A program made the translations under genes and the position numbers. Shown piece by piece: positions 8,942-17,005 of a DNA stretch of 64,000 bases. The DNA is taken from NCBI GenBank assembly GCA_016717325.1, contig JADKFV010000003.1, positions 1-64,000 on the forward strand, given 5' to 3'. The stretch is from Bacteroidota bacterium. Its GTDB lineage: Bacteria > Bacteroidota > Bacteroidia > AKYH767-A > OLB10. The notes beneath the pieces are model-generated. The model had not been told where the DNA came from. It searched no databases and saw only the letters and a program-made list of their open reading frames with translations. Positions within the stretch are counted from its first letter, which is position 1. Every line of letters starts with the position of its first letter.

Positions 8942-10373
8942 ATGAAAACATCAAGATGTATTGCAATTTTATTATTTGGATTGTTGCAAATTTCCAATGC
9001 ACAGAAGTGGGTAGATACACTTTACAACTTTCAACAAATTAATGATATTCCTTATGGCACCAACTATGATTTTGCTGGTAACATTCGCACTCATTTATTA
9101 AATGTAACGGTGCCTGTAAACGATACAGCGCCTGTTTGCGGACGACCGTTGCTTTTGGCTATTCATGGTGGGGCTTTTCTTGCCGGCAATAAAGACAGTG
9201 ATGCACCACCAAACTGGATAAAGGATTTTGCCAGGCGTGGTTATACTTGTGCATCTATCAATTATCGCTTAGGAATGTTCCATACCGATTCGTACATTCA
9301 TTGTAATGTAGCCAACTGGGATTGCCTCAATATGCAGGATACGGCTGAATGGTACCGAGGCGCCTATCGCGCAATGCAAGATGCCAAAGGCGCTTTGCGA
9401 TTTTGTTAAACAATGCTGCGTTGTATAATATAGACCCCGCAATGTTTTTTTGGTAGGGGAAAGTGCCGGTGGTATCACCGCTTTACAAGTTGCTTTCCTT
9501 GATGATGCAACAGAAAAATATTCTCAGGCTGGAGTGTTAAATAATGTGGCTGCACCTAATGCATTATACGAAGGTCCCTGTATTTTGACTGGTGGTTTCG
9601 ATACTTCAATTGCCTCCATGCAACTTACCCGCCCCGATTTAGGCAACATCGATGGTGACCTTAATCCTTCCTTTGTTCCTTATACAATAAAAGGAGTAGG
9701 TTCATTTTATGGCGCTATTGTTTCTGATATTTTTACGCTGCACACCTACACCAAAGCACCTGTATTGTATATGTATCATCAACCCAACGATTTGGTGGTG
9801 AATTATGATTATGGTAAAATTGAAGGTGGTGTATCTAATTGTTTTACCCAGTTTCCTACTTTCTGTCAAAGCATTGTAAACCTTCCATATGCTTATGGTA
9901 GTTATGGAATTCGTAATATGATAAATAATTTAAGTACTAACGGTGTTGTGGTGCCTCAGGTGTTTTTCGATTCTACTTTGAATAATGCCGATTGTTATAC
10001 ACAATTTTTAAATTCATCAACGGTAGGTCATTCCATAGATGATTACAATTTGCGTACACTTCATATGGCGCAGTTTTTTGCCCCACAAATCGATACATCT
10101 TCAATTTGCAATACAAATGTTTTGGAGGCCAGTGGCACAAATACATCCATTACGGTTTATCCCAATCCAGCCGAAACGTTACTATATGTAAACATCAGCA
10201 ACGAAAAAATTATTGTCGCCAATTTTTATGATTTACTGGGCAAGAAGATTTATACATTATCAAATCTTACAACAGGCAATAAAATTTATTTACCGCCATT
10301 GCAACCCGGTGTTTACTTATTGGAATTGCAAACATCGGTAAAAATTTATCATTCAAAATTTTCGAAAAAATAA
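8942..10373 (+). CDS. Secreted alpha/beta-hydrolase (carboxylesterase-like) with T9SS domain, two frame breaks
   Basis: The first frame (8942-9409) has signal peptide MKTSRCIAILLFGLLQISNAQ and the oxyanion-hole motif AIHGGAF. It is lost in a T run near 9402-9405; adding one T restores ALRFLLNNAALYNIDPA. A second missing base near 9442 restores NVFLVGESAGG, the GxSxG nucleophile elbow. The rest runs in one frame to 10373. Candidate triad: Ser in GESAGG, Asp in HQPNDLVV, His in TVGHSI. The last 80 residues (VYPNPAETLLYVNIS ... GVYLLELQ) are a type A T9SS sorting domain. The repaired product is about 477 residues, an extracellular ester hydrolase of unknown substrate. Both breaks are 1-base deletions, one clearly within a homopolymer, so a sequence error is plausible. 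Confidence 0.8.
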
Positions 10374-10439
10374 TAGGAGTATCCACATTCTCTTTTGTTT
10401 TTGAATTTTATTCTTCCCGTCATTGCGAGTGGCGAACTC

Positions 10440-10692
10440 AAAACAGGATAACAAATAAATGATGACATTTGCTTTCGCATAATATCATCGCAGTAAACTA
10501 CAAAACCTGTTACACACTTTGGTGCCACACGAGCCCGATTGCGAGTTTAGGACTGTTGTTTACTGAAAAAAATATTAGTGGTACCAGTACGATTAAACAC
10601 TGTTGGTAACCCTGCTTGTAAGCTTAGTTATTTTAGAGAACAACGGAGTTCATTGCGATTAATATTTTGCATAAACCTTTAAAAAAAAAATT
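10440..10692 (+). ncRNA. Candidate bridge (seek) RNA region of IS110 copy 1
   Basis: The non-coding stretch between the left end and the transposase ATG. IS110-group elements are known to transcribe a structured bridge RNA from this position that pairs with target and donor DNA. Here a stem-loop is visible at 10580-10612 (GGTACCAGT with ACTGTTGGTAACC). I found no difference between this stretch and the other copy, although the transposase has many. The RNA itself and its guide loops are inferred, not seen. Confidence 0.4.
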
Positions 10693-12035
10693 ATGGAAAA
10701 GGAAAAACAAGAGAATGGCCGCTTTGGACTTATCTATCCAAACTCGGCAGCCGTTGATGTTGGCAGCATGGAAATGTACGTATCCATGCCCAATGCAGAA
10801 GGTACTTCAACTGTAAAAGTATTCAAAGCATTTACAGAGGATATTAACGGGCTTGTGCAAGAACTTAAGCAAGCACAGGTAACGTGTTGCCATGGAGGCT
10901 ACCGGAGTTTATTGGATGGCAATATTTGAAATGCTCGAGCAAGCCGGTTTACAAGTAACACTTGTAAATGCCCACCACTTTAAAAACACAGACGCACAAA
11001 AAACAGATGTTAAGGATTGTCAATGGCTACATCAATTGCATGAGCATGGACTTTTACGAGCCTCACATGTTGCCTCAGAAAGCTATCGTCAATTGCGTAC
11101 CTATCTGCACGAACGCAATGTGCTGCAAAAGCAAAAAGCGATGGCTTAAATCGGATACAACGAGCACTTACACAAATGAATTTAAAAATACAACATTTGA
11201 TAAGCGATATAGAAGGGGTATCGGGAATGAAAATTATTCGCGCCATAGCAAATGGAACACAGGATCCTTATCAACTACTATCAGAAGTCAACGTTAAAGC
11301 ACTCAAAGCCACAGAGGGTGATTTGATAAAATCATTAACCGGTAATTACAAAGAGCATCACGTGCAAGTTGTAAAAAGGCAATTAGCCATGTATGATTTT
11401 ATTAAACAACAAATGCAAGAATATGAAAAACTAATTGAAGATTCGCTAAAGAAATTATTGCCAGTTGATGAACATGGAAACAAAACGGCAATACCAGAAA
11501 AAAAAAGTCCACACGGAAAAATCAATACAATTTTAACCTTAAAGGATATTTAAAAGAAATTGCCCAAGTAGACTTAACGGCCATAGATGGAGTAGATGAA
11601 ATAACCATACTTACTGTGATATCAGTAGTGGGTCTCGATTTCAAAAATGGCCAACAGCAGAACATTTTGTAAGTTGGTTAAATTTAGCTGCACGGCCAAA
11701 AGTATCTGGAGGTAAGGTGTTAGGTTATCAAAAACGTTACACAAATAATCCTGCGACTCAAGCATTAAGGTTGGCCGCTCAAAGTTTATGGAATAGCAAA
11801 TCACCTTTGGGACAAATGTATAAGCGATTTGCAGCAACCAAAGGAAAAAAAAAGCAATCAAGGCAGTTGCAGCAAGAATTGCAAAATCATTTATAAAATG
11901 ATGATTAACAAAACAGAGTACAATCCAATGATAGTTGTAGAAAATCCAGAAGTAACAAAAGCAAAAAAAATAAAAAGACTCCAAAAGGAAGCAGCAAAAT
12001 TTGGCTTGATTTTGTCACACGCAATTGCCTCATAA
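10693..12035 (+). pseudogene. IS110-family transposase, multiply frameshifted
   Basis: Pieced together, the product is an IS110 transposase of about 449 residues. The N-terminal RuvC-like DEDD residues are present: AVDVGSMEMY (D), MEATGVYW (E) and KTDVKDCQW (D, D). The C-terminal Tnp20-like part has FVSWLNLAARPKVSGG, where the Ser before GG is the expected catalytic serine. Frame breaks occur near 10881 (two bases missing relative to copy 2), 11133, 11525, 11643, 11845 and 11884, most in A runs. Translation starts at MEKEKQENGRFGLIYPN after an A10 tract. As written, no full-length protein can be made; see the other copy, which is broken at different places. Confidence 0.85.
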
Positions 12036-12064
12036 TCTGTCTTTTACGAGGATGTCATTGTAAA

Positions 12065-12224
12065 TGTCACAGTGAGTATTCTCGAACTGCGAAGCAATCT
12101 CTTCCACTCATGAGGGAATGTCATTGGTCATTTTTAATTCTGGTCATTTTTAATTTTGGTCATTGGACATTAAAAGGATTGTCATTGGTCATTTTTAATT
12201 TTGGTCATTTTAAGGATTGCCATC
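12065..12224. repeat. GTCATTG-type dispersed repeat with GTCATTGGTCATT iterations
   Basis: Contains GTCACAGTGAGTATTCTCG followed by AACTGCGAAGCAATCTC, also found at 13804-13846, then several GGTCATTTTTAATT and GTCATTGGTCATT iterations (a 30-base unit occurs twice, near 12119 and 12179). It flanks the IS110 copy on its left and the IS3 element on its right. No gene is evident; short frames here are out of repeat sequence. Confidence 0.6.
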
Positions 12225-12293
12225 TGTCTAGTCCTGAAAAAAGTTTACACATTTTGTTTAAAATCCGTGTGCAAGTTTACACATTTAAAATAA

Positions 12294-12310
12294 TCCTGAA
12301 TACCGTTTAC
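12294..12310 (+). repeat. Internal third copy of the IS3 terminal repeat
   Basis: TCCTGAATACCGTTTAC repeats the core of both ends (TCCTGAAAAAAGTTTAC at the left, TCCTGAAATAGGTTTAC at the right). Two further AGTTTACACATTT repeats lie at 12242-12254 and 12274-12286. These may be extra transposase-binding sites or the remnant of a second end. Confidence 0.6.
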
Positions 12311-12314
12311 ATTC

Positions 12315-12322
12315 TATATTTG
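12315..12322 (+). promoter_or_regulatory. -7 promoter element inside the IS3 element (TATATTTG)
   Basis: An exact TAnnTTTG match positioned so that transcription would begin at about 12326, the first base of the outer stem of the structured segment. No clear TTTG -33 box was seen upstream; the internal terminal-repeat copy occupies that position. Confidence 0.45.
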
Positions 12323-12325
12323 CAT

Positions 12326-12436
12326 CACTGGCAAAAGCGGAAGTAGGCTCTGCAGAGGTGCAACCTACCAGGAAATAAACCAGTGTGTGACGAAGTATAT
12401 CGTTCTATAAGGCCAAGCGTAACAGCTTGGCTTTTG
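12326..12436 (+). ncRNA. Candidate structured small RNA carried by the IS3 element
   Basis: Consecutive stems can be read directly: CACTGG (12326-12331) with CCAGTG (12380-12385), enclosing GTAGG (12343-12347) with CCTAC (12364-12368) around the palindrome CTCTGCAGAG; then ACGA/TCGT (12390-12403); then GCCAAGC/GCTTGGC (12412-12431) followed by TTTT, an intrinsic-terminator form. A -7 promoter element sits just upstream. The segment lies within the IS (IR and TSD bounded) but outside orfB and on the opposite strand to it. The RNA is predicted from structure only; I recognise no known family. Confidence 0.45.
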
Positions 12437-12476
12437 TGCGAGAGATATATTCAGAACACCCAATGCCTAAAAAAAC

Positions 12477-13392
12477 CTATTCCATAATTACCTCCTTTTC
12501 CTTTTTTAATTTGCAATAATTCTTCCATAGTTTTTTTAATGTACCTTCTTTTTGATGAGCCTCCACTGGCTTCAAATTTTCAATACTATTGTGTGGCCGT
12601 AAATAATTGTAAGTGCTACATGCCTTTGCAATTGCAGTTTTGGCTTTGCCAAATCTGCAAATTTATCTTCCAAAAGTTCTGTTTTCAATATTCCATTTAC
12701 ACGTTCGGCCACGGCATTTTCCTTGGGTCGCCATTCTGTGTCATGCTTATTTTTACGCCATTGTGCTTTAATAGGTTCACATATACATCACAACAATATT
12801 GAACACCTCTATCGCTGTGGTGAATTAAATTTTCAATAGTAGTATTAGCCTTCAATGCCATTTTCAATGCCATCAAAAGGACCTTGTGCGGAAAGGTCAC
12901 AATGCAAATAGAAGCCAACAATTTTATGACTATATGCATCTGTAATCAAACTCAAATAGGCGAAACCTTTTTGCAAATGGATATATGTGATGTCGCTTAC
13001 CCATAGCTGGTTTGGAGCAAGTGGAATGAATTCTTTAATAAGATTTGGATACTTCTTATAACGATGTTTTGATAATGTTGTAACACAGCCTCTGCGCTTG
13101 CGCTTGGTCACTAACATGCCAGGCTCCGCAAGCAAATCAAAAAAGCCCATCCCTGCCAATTTGAAAACTGTGGGCCGACAAAAAATCTTGCATTTCGTGC
13201 AATAATTTTCGTGTGCCTAATCGCTTCTGAAACTTCCGAAGTCGCAACACTTCTTCGATTATTAAATGCGATTCATACGCTTTTTTGCTGTACGTACTTA
13301 ATGCCCTGATAGTAAGCTTGCCTACTATTACCAAGAAGCAAACAAAGGTCTGTTACACAACGCGGACTCCTTTGCTCTAATGTTTCTACCGC
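12477..13392 (-). pseudogene. IS3-family orfB (DDE integrase), frameshifted
   Basis: Reading across several single-base breaks gives a normal IS3 orfB: ETLEQRSPRCVTDLCLLLG at the N-terminus, HTH_21-like LIIEEVLRLRKFQKRLGTRK, then rve core QLWVSDITYIHL (first D), IHHSDRGVQYC (second D) and NAVAERVNGILKTELL (E), ending in YNYLRPHNSIENLKP before the stop at 12477-12479. Breaks are near 13315, 13150, 12860, 12718 and 12645; at 12718 one A is missing before GGAAAATGCC. In IS3 elements orfB is expressed by programmed -1 frameshifting from orfA, but the further breaks would inactivate it or are sequence errors. Confidence 0.8.
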
Positions 13393-13720
13393 TTGGTGCC
13401 AGACTTTTTTCTGATATCAATTTTTAATTGATCTTCGGCAATGTCTATCATCGTATTAAGCAACTCGTTGTACAGTTTTGCTTTGCGAAGTTCTTCTCGC
13501 AAAGCTTTTACATCGCATCCTGTTGCTCATAGAATTGAATGGTTTCTGTTGGTGTTTTTAATTTCTGCACATGATGGCCTTTAAATTTTGTAACCCACGA
13601 ATGTATTATTCTATAATCAACTCCATGCAGTGATTGCATTTGCCGAAATGTCTTTTCACCTAATAAATACTCGGCTATGATAGCCTCTTTTTCTTCATTT
13701 GTCTTTTGTTTACTTATCAT
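13386..13720 (-). pseudogene. IS3-family orfA (HTH protein), one frame break
   Basis: MISKQKTNEEKEAIIAEYLL then GEKTFRQMQSLHGVDYRIIHSWVTKF is a helix-turn-helix of IS3 orfA type. The frame stops at 13508 but continues in another frame as DVKALREELRKAKLYNELLNTMIDIAEDQLKID (leucine-zipper-like) to TAG at 13386-13388. The repaired length of about 111 residues is normal. It would bind the terminal repeats and form the N-terminal part of the OrfAB transposase. Confidence 0.75.
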
Positions 13721-13763
13721 TTTTTTTCCTTTAATAAGCGTAAACCTATTTCAGGACGAGACA

Positions 13764-13962
13764 ATCTGTTAATTCTGTCATTGGTCATTATCGTCATTGC
13801 GAAATGTCACAGTGAGTATTCTCGAACTGCGAAGCATCTCTGCCGCTCATTGGTCATTTTTTAATTCTCGACACTTCGGTCGGGATGCCGAACAAAGTGT
13901 CGGCATTCTAGTGATTGGTCATTATTAGGATTGTCATTGGTCATTATTAGATTATCAATGGC
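13764..13962. repeat. Dispersed repeat region downstream of IS3 with hairpin
   Basis: Carries GTCATTGGTCATT iterations, GTCATTGCGAAATGTCACAG (13795-13814) followed by GTGAGTATTCTCG and AACTGCGAAGC as at 12065, and a hairpin CGACACTT (13869-13876) with AAGTGTCG (13895-13902). No gene. The remaining bases up to the pgk start at 14118 are AT-rich and contain nothing I could identify. Confidence 0.55.
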
Positions 13963-14117
13963 TGTTTCGTTAACTGTCTCTTGGATAGTAGTAATTTTAA
14001 ATTTTTGTTGCTTTTAAACCATCTTATGATTAAAAACGAAAAGTCAAAAATGCTAAAAACCAAACCCAAAATAAATTAATATTGCAGCACCAAGAAAAAA
14101 TATAAAACTATAAAAAT

Positions 14118-15335
14118 ATGAATACCGTTGATAATTATAATTTCGCAGGCAAGCGTGCTTTGGTGCGGGTAGATTTTAATGTGCCGTTAGACAAAACCAC
14201 ATTGGCCGTTACCGATGATGCGCGTATACGTGCTGCTGTGCCAACAATAAAAAAAATATTGAACGATGGTGGCAGCGTAGTGCTGATGAGTCATTTGGGG
14301 CGGCCGTTAAAAAAACTGAAAGAAGACGGCAGCATCGATCGTAATAAATTTACATTACAACATGTAGTAGATACCACCACCGAACTAATGGGAGTGCAGG
14401 TAAAATTTGCTGATGATTGCATAGGAGACAGTGCGCAACAAATGGCGAAGGATTTGAAAGCCGGAGAAATATTGCTGCTGGAAAATTTGCGATTTTATAA
14501 AGAGGAAGAAAAAGGCGATGAAGGGTTTGCACAAAAGCTGGCCACACTTGGCGATGTTTATGTGAACGATGCTTTTGGTACTGCCCACAGGGCACATGCT
14601 TCAACGGCAGTGATTGCAAAATTTTTTGCCGGTGCAAAAATGTTTGGCTATGTGATGGCCAATGAACTTAACAATGCAAATAAAATATTGAACAATGCCG
14701 AACGGCCTTTTACTGCTATTATGGGCGGAGCCAAGGTTTCGGATAAAATTTTGATAATAGAACAATTGCTCAACAAGGTTGATCATCTTATAATTGGTGG
14801 TGCCATGGCATACACATTTGCAAAAGCACAAGGAGGAAATATAGGAAATAGTTTGTGCGAAGACGATAAACTGGATTTAGCGCTCGACTTAATAGCAAAG
14901 GCAAAAGCAAAAGGAGTACAATTGCACTTACCGGTAGATTCGCTCAATGGTGACAGTTTTGCCAACGATGCCAAACTGGAAGAAACACCAATAGGTAAAG
15001 TTAGTGACGGATACATGGGGCTCGATATTGGACCATTAACAATTGCAACGTATACAACTATAGTTAGCCAATCGAAAACTATATTGTGGAATGGGCCTAT
15101 GGGCGTTTTCGAAATGCCCACTTTTGAACGTGGTACACGTGCAATAGCAAAGGCAATTGTTGTAGCAACCACTGCAGGCGCGTATTCACTTATTGGCGGA
15201 GGAGATAGCGCAGCAGCCATCAATCAATTTGGCTGGGGCGACAAAGTAAGTTATGTATCCACAGGTGGAGGTGCTTTGCTCGAATATATCGAAGGCAAAG
15301 AGTTGCCGGGTGTGAAGATGATTATGGAAGATTAA
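14118..15335 (+). CDS. pgk: Phosphoglycerate kinase
   Basis: 405 residues, the usual length. Interconverts 1,3-bisphosphoglycerate and 3-phosphoglycerate with ADP/ATP in glycolysis and gluconeogenesis. Motifs in order: RALVRVDFNVPLD at the N-terminus, MSHLGRP, LLENLRFYKEEE, DAFGTAHRAHAS, IMGGAKVSDKI, IIGGAMAYTFAKAQG, WNGPMGVFE, IGGGDSAAAINQFG (nucleotide binding) and STGGGALLEYIEGKELPGV at the C-terminus. ATG at 14118 is the only sensible start. It stands alone between the repeat cluster and an intrinsic terminator. No irregularity is seen. Confidence 0.97.
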   Translation: MNTVDNYNFAGKRALVRVDFNVPLDKTTLAVTDDARIRAAVPTIKKILNDGGSVVLMSHLGRPLKKLKEDGSIDRNKFTLQHVVDTTTELMGVQVKFADDCIGDSAQQMAKDLKAGEILLLENLRFYKEEEKGDEGFAQKLATLGDVYVNDAFGTAHRAHASTAVIAKFFAGAKMFGYVMANELNNANKILNNAERPFTAIMGGAKVSDKILIIEQLLNKVDHLIIGGAMAYTFAKAQGGNIGNSLCEDDKLDLALDLIAKAKAKGVQLHLPVDSLNGDSFANDAKLEETPIGKVSDGYMGLDIGPLTIATYTTIVSQSKTILWNGPMGVFEMPTFERGTRAIAKAIVVATTAGAYSLIGGGDSAAAINQFGWGDKVSYVSTGGGALLEYIEGKELPGVKMIMED

Positions 15336-15352
15336 TTGAAAAATAAAAAAAA

Positions 15353-15388
15353 CCAATTTGCATGTTTGTGCATACAAATTGGCTTTTT
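15353..15388. terminator. Bidirectional intrinsic terminator
   Basis: CCAATTTG (15353-15360) pairs with CAAATTGG (15375-15382), preceded by an A run and followed by CTTTTT. It separates convergent pgk (+) and the gene at 15413 (-). Confidence 0.8.
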
Positions 15389-15412
15389 CGCTTTCCAACA
15401 AAAATTAAAACT

Positions 15413-16339
15413 TTATTTAAAGATATATCCTATTTGAAGCCCGCAAGTAAAAGTAAGTGGTATAGTTTTGCTCACGTATATGTCGCTATATAAGTTGGCA
15501 AGTACATCATCGGAAATTGCAATTTCACCAAATGAATTATCAATACTGCCTGCACCAATGTCCTTTTTCAATTTGTATTTTGTTTTTACAAAACCATATC
15601 CTATTCCAAAATAATAATCAATTACAAACCTTCCGGCAGTAACTCCCTGCCCTCCAAAAATAATATCAATAGTCGCATAGTTGCGTGTTACACGTTCGAG
15701 TGTAGAGTCTGATACATAATCAAAGTTGGCATCATAATAAGCATAATACACATCGCGGTCGTAATGGTATGAACCAATAGTAATTGTTGGTTTCATGTAT
15801 GTTCCGCCCAGGGCGTGAAGCCGTTTGGTGCCGGTAGTAAGCAAGTTTGATGTGCTCAATAATTTGGGGCCCATTCGCAAAAATCCACCAAATAAATTTT
15901 GCTTTTTAGGGGAGTGTACCCCTGCACCGATTATTCCAATGGAACCTTCAACATTCAAACCAACTTTTATAACTCGCTCGTATCCCAAAGTGAGGTTACC
16001 GGTAAGTGGCGACATTATATCTATTTTTATCGCTTGCTGCATTTCACGGTTTTTCATTTCCTGCACTCCCACTTCGTAAGGGTCATCGTTAAAAGTCATT
16101 TTGCGACCGTTATTGAAAATTATTTTTCTTATGTCACGGGTTTTAATATTGATAATAGGGCCATCCTGATAATCGAATTCCTTGTAAGAAATTTCGTATT
16201 CTTTTATTTCAATAATTTTTGCTTTAATAACATCGCCATTGGTTTGATAAATCATATCCTGCGCAAACGAAAAAGTTGTTGCCAATAGAAAAAAGGCAAA
16301 TATAAATGAGGTTAGTTTTAAGAGTTTAATTGTATTCAT
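15413..16339 (-). CDS. Secreted/outer-membrane protein of unknown function
   Basis: 308 residues with signal peptide 1-27 (ends TTFSFAQ). Residues about 28-80 (DMIYQTNGDVIKAKIIEI, then KEYEISYKEFDYQDGPI) match a small beta-rich module common at the N-terminus of Bacteroidota envelope proteins. The rest alternates polar and apolar residues with glycines and aromatic ends (FVIDYYFGIGYGFVKTKY ... LTFTCGLQIGYIFK), suggesting an outer-membrane barrel whose last residue follows a Tyr-Ile-Phe-Lys ending. Function unknown. A good promoter lies upstream (16362-16390). Confidence 0.7.
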   Translation of the reverse strand: MNTIKLLKLTSFIFAFFLLATTFSFAQDMIYQTNGDVIKAKIIEIKEYEISYKEFDYQDGPIINIKTRDIRKIIFNNGRKMTFNDDPYEVGVQEMKNREMQQAIKIDIMSPLTGNLTLGYERVIKVGLNVEGSIGIIGAGVHSPKKQNLFGGFLRMGPKLLSTSNLLTTGTKRLHALGGTYMKPTITIGSYHYDRDVYYAYYDANFDYVSDSTLERVTRNYATIDIIFGGQGVTAGRFVIDYYFGIGYGFVKTKYKLKKDIGAGSIDNSFGEIAISDDVLANLYSDIYVSKTIPLTFTCGLQIGYIFK

Positions 16340-16361
16340 AATTCATAAGTTTTTATTAGGT

Positions 16362-16390
16362 CAAATATAAGTTTTTATATTGATTGCAAA
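16362..16390 (-). promoter_or_regulatory. Bacteroidota promoter for the 15413-16339 gene
   Basis: On the minus strand TTTG (16390-16387), 17-base spacer, TATATTTG (16369-16362), matching the -33/-7 consensus; the ATG is 23 bases downstream of the -7 element. Confidence 0.6.
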
Positions 16391-16452
16391 ATATTATTTG
16401 GTGGTGATAAATTCGGAAAACAAAAAACATTTTTTGAATAAAAAAAACAACC

Positions 16453-16971
16453 TCATTTATTCCCCGGCAAATTGTCTTTAAACTCTTGCTTCACATAATC
16501 GAACGCGGGAGTAAGTTTACTGGCAAGCACAATGGTAGGCGAGTGCAAATAACTTTCATCTTTTATTTGTGGCGAAATTAGTTGCACTGTAGGTTCAAGG
16601 TTGCTGATCATGTTGAGAAACACACTTACTATCAATCCCCATTTGAGCATTCCAAGCATTCCACCTGCTATTTTATTAAAAGTGTTGAGGCCTGTTATTT
16701 TTAAAATATTTTCGACAAACTTTGCAAAGAATACCAATATTAAAACCACCGCTGCTATCACCAATACAAATGAAACAAAGGGCAATACGGGGCTATTGCT
16801 TTTTAAATAAGTTGACAATGCAGCATTGACAAGTGACGACAATTTGAAGGCAAGAAATAACCCTACAATCAAACCAATAATCATGGCAATTTGATGCACA
16901 ATTCCTTTAGTGAATCCCATATAGAAACCGTACAATAATGGAATAGCAATTACAATATCTAACCAATTCAT
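16453..16971 (-). CDS. CvpA family membrane protein
   Basis: 172 residues with four hydrophobic segments (about 1-20, 25-45, 60-85 and 100-125). The N-terminus MNWLDIVIAIPLLYGFYMGFTKGIVHQIAMIIGLIVG is typical of CvpA (colicin V production accessory) proteins, and VENILKITGLNTFNKIAGGMLGMLKW is the family's third-helix region. Inner-membrane protein of poorly defined role. It starts 34 bases after the alaS stop on the same strand and is probably co-transcribed with it. Confidence 0.85.
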   Translation of the reverse strand: MNWLDIVIAIPLLYGFYMGFTKGIVHQIAMIIGLIVGLFLAFKLSSLVNAALSTYLKSNSPVLPFVSFVLVIAAVVLILVFFAKFVENILKITGLNTFNKIAGGMLGMLKWGLIVSVFLNMISNLEPTVQLISPQIKDESYLHSPTIVLASKLTPAFDYVKQEFKDNLPGNK

Positions 16972-17005
16972 GTTGTTAAAATTAATGCTTTGTTGTAATA
17001 AATTT

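Larger units (their letters stand above)
10418..12064 (+). mobile_element. IS110-family insertion sequence, copy 1
   Basis: About 1647 bases are shared, in inverse orientation, with 40604-42252. The two copies diverge immediately outside these limits. Both ends show GTCATTG as a direct repeat (10419-10425 and 12054-12060). The layout is a 5' non-coding region of about 270 bases, a DEDD-type transposase and only about 30 bases of 3' flank, which is the IS110-group arrangement. The exact left boundary is uncertain because GTCATTGCGAGTG also occurs independently at 35495 as part of a dispersed repeat; the real end may be up to 20 bases further in. Confidence 0.85.
12225..13763 (-). mobile_element. 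IS3-family insertion sequence
   Basis: 1539 bases bounded by terminal inverted repeats beginning TGTCTAGTCCTGAA (12225) and, on the other strand, TGTCTCGTCCTGAA (13763); 22 of the first 26 positions match. The flanking trinucleotide ATC is duplicated (12222-12224 and 13764-13766), in line with the 3-4 base target duplication of IS3 elements. The sequence beside IS110 copy 2 (42253-42301, reversed) reads straight across this site with a single ATC, so it serves as an empty site. Genes orfA and orfB lie on the minus strand, leaving an unusual 250-base tail (12225-12476) that holds a structured segment. Confidence 0.9.

Noticed and set aside
12110..12346. 78-residue frame overlapping the left end of the IS3
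   Set aside because: It runs from the dispersed GTCATTGG repeat through the inverted repeat into the RNA candidate and has low-complexity composition; no coding evidence.
10418..13763. A composite transposon made of IS110 and IS3
   Set aside because: The IS3 has its own ends and target duplication, and the two elements are separated by dispersed repeats; independent insertion in a repeat-rich region explains it.
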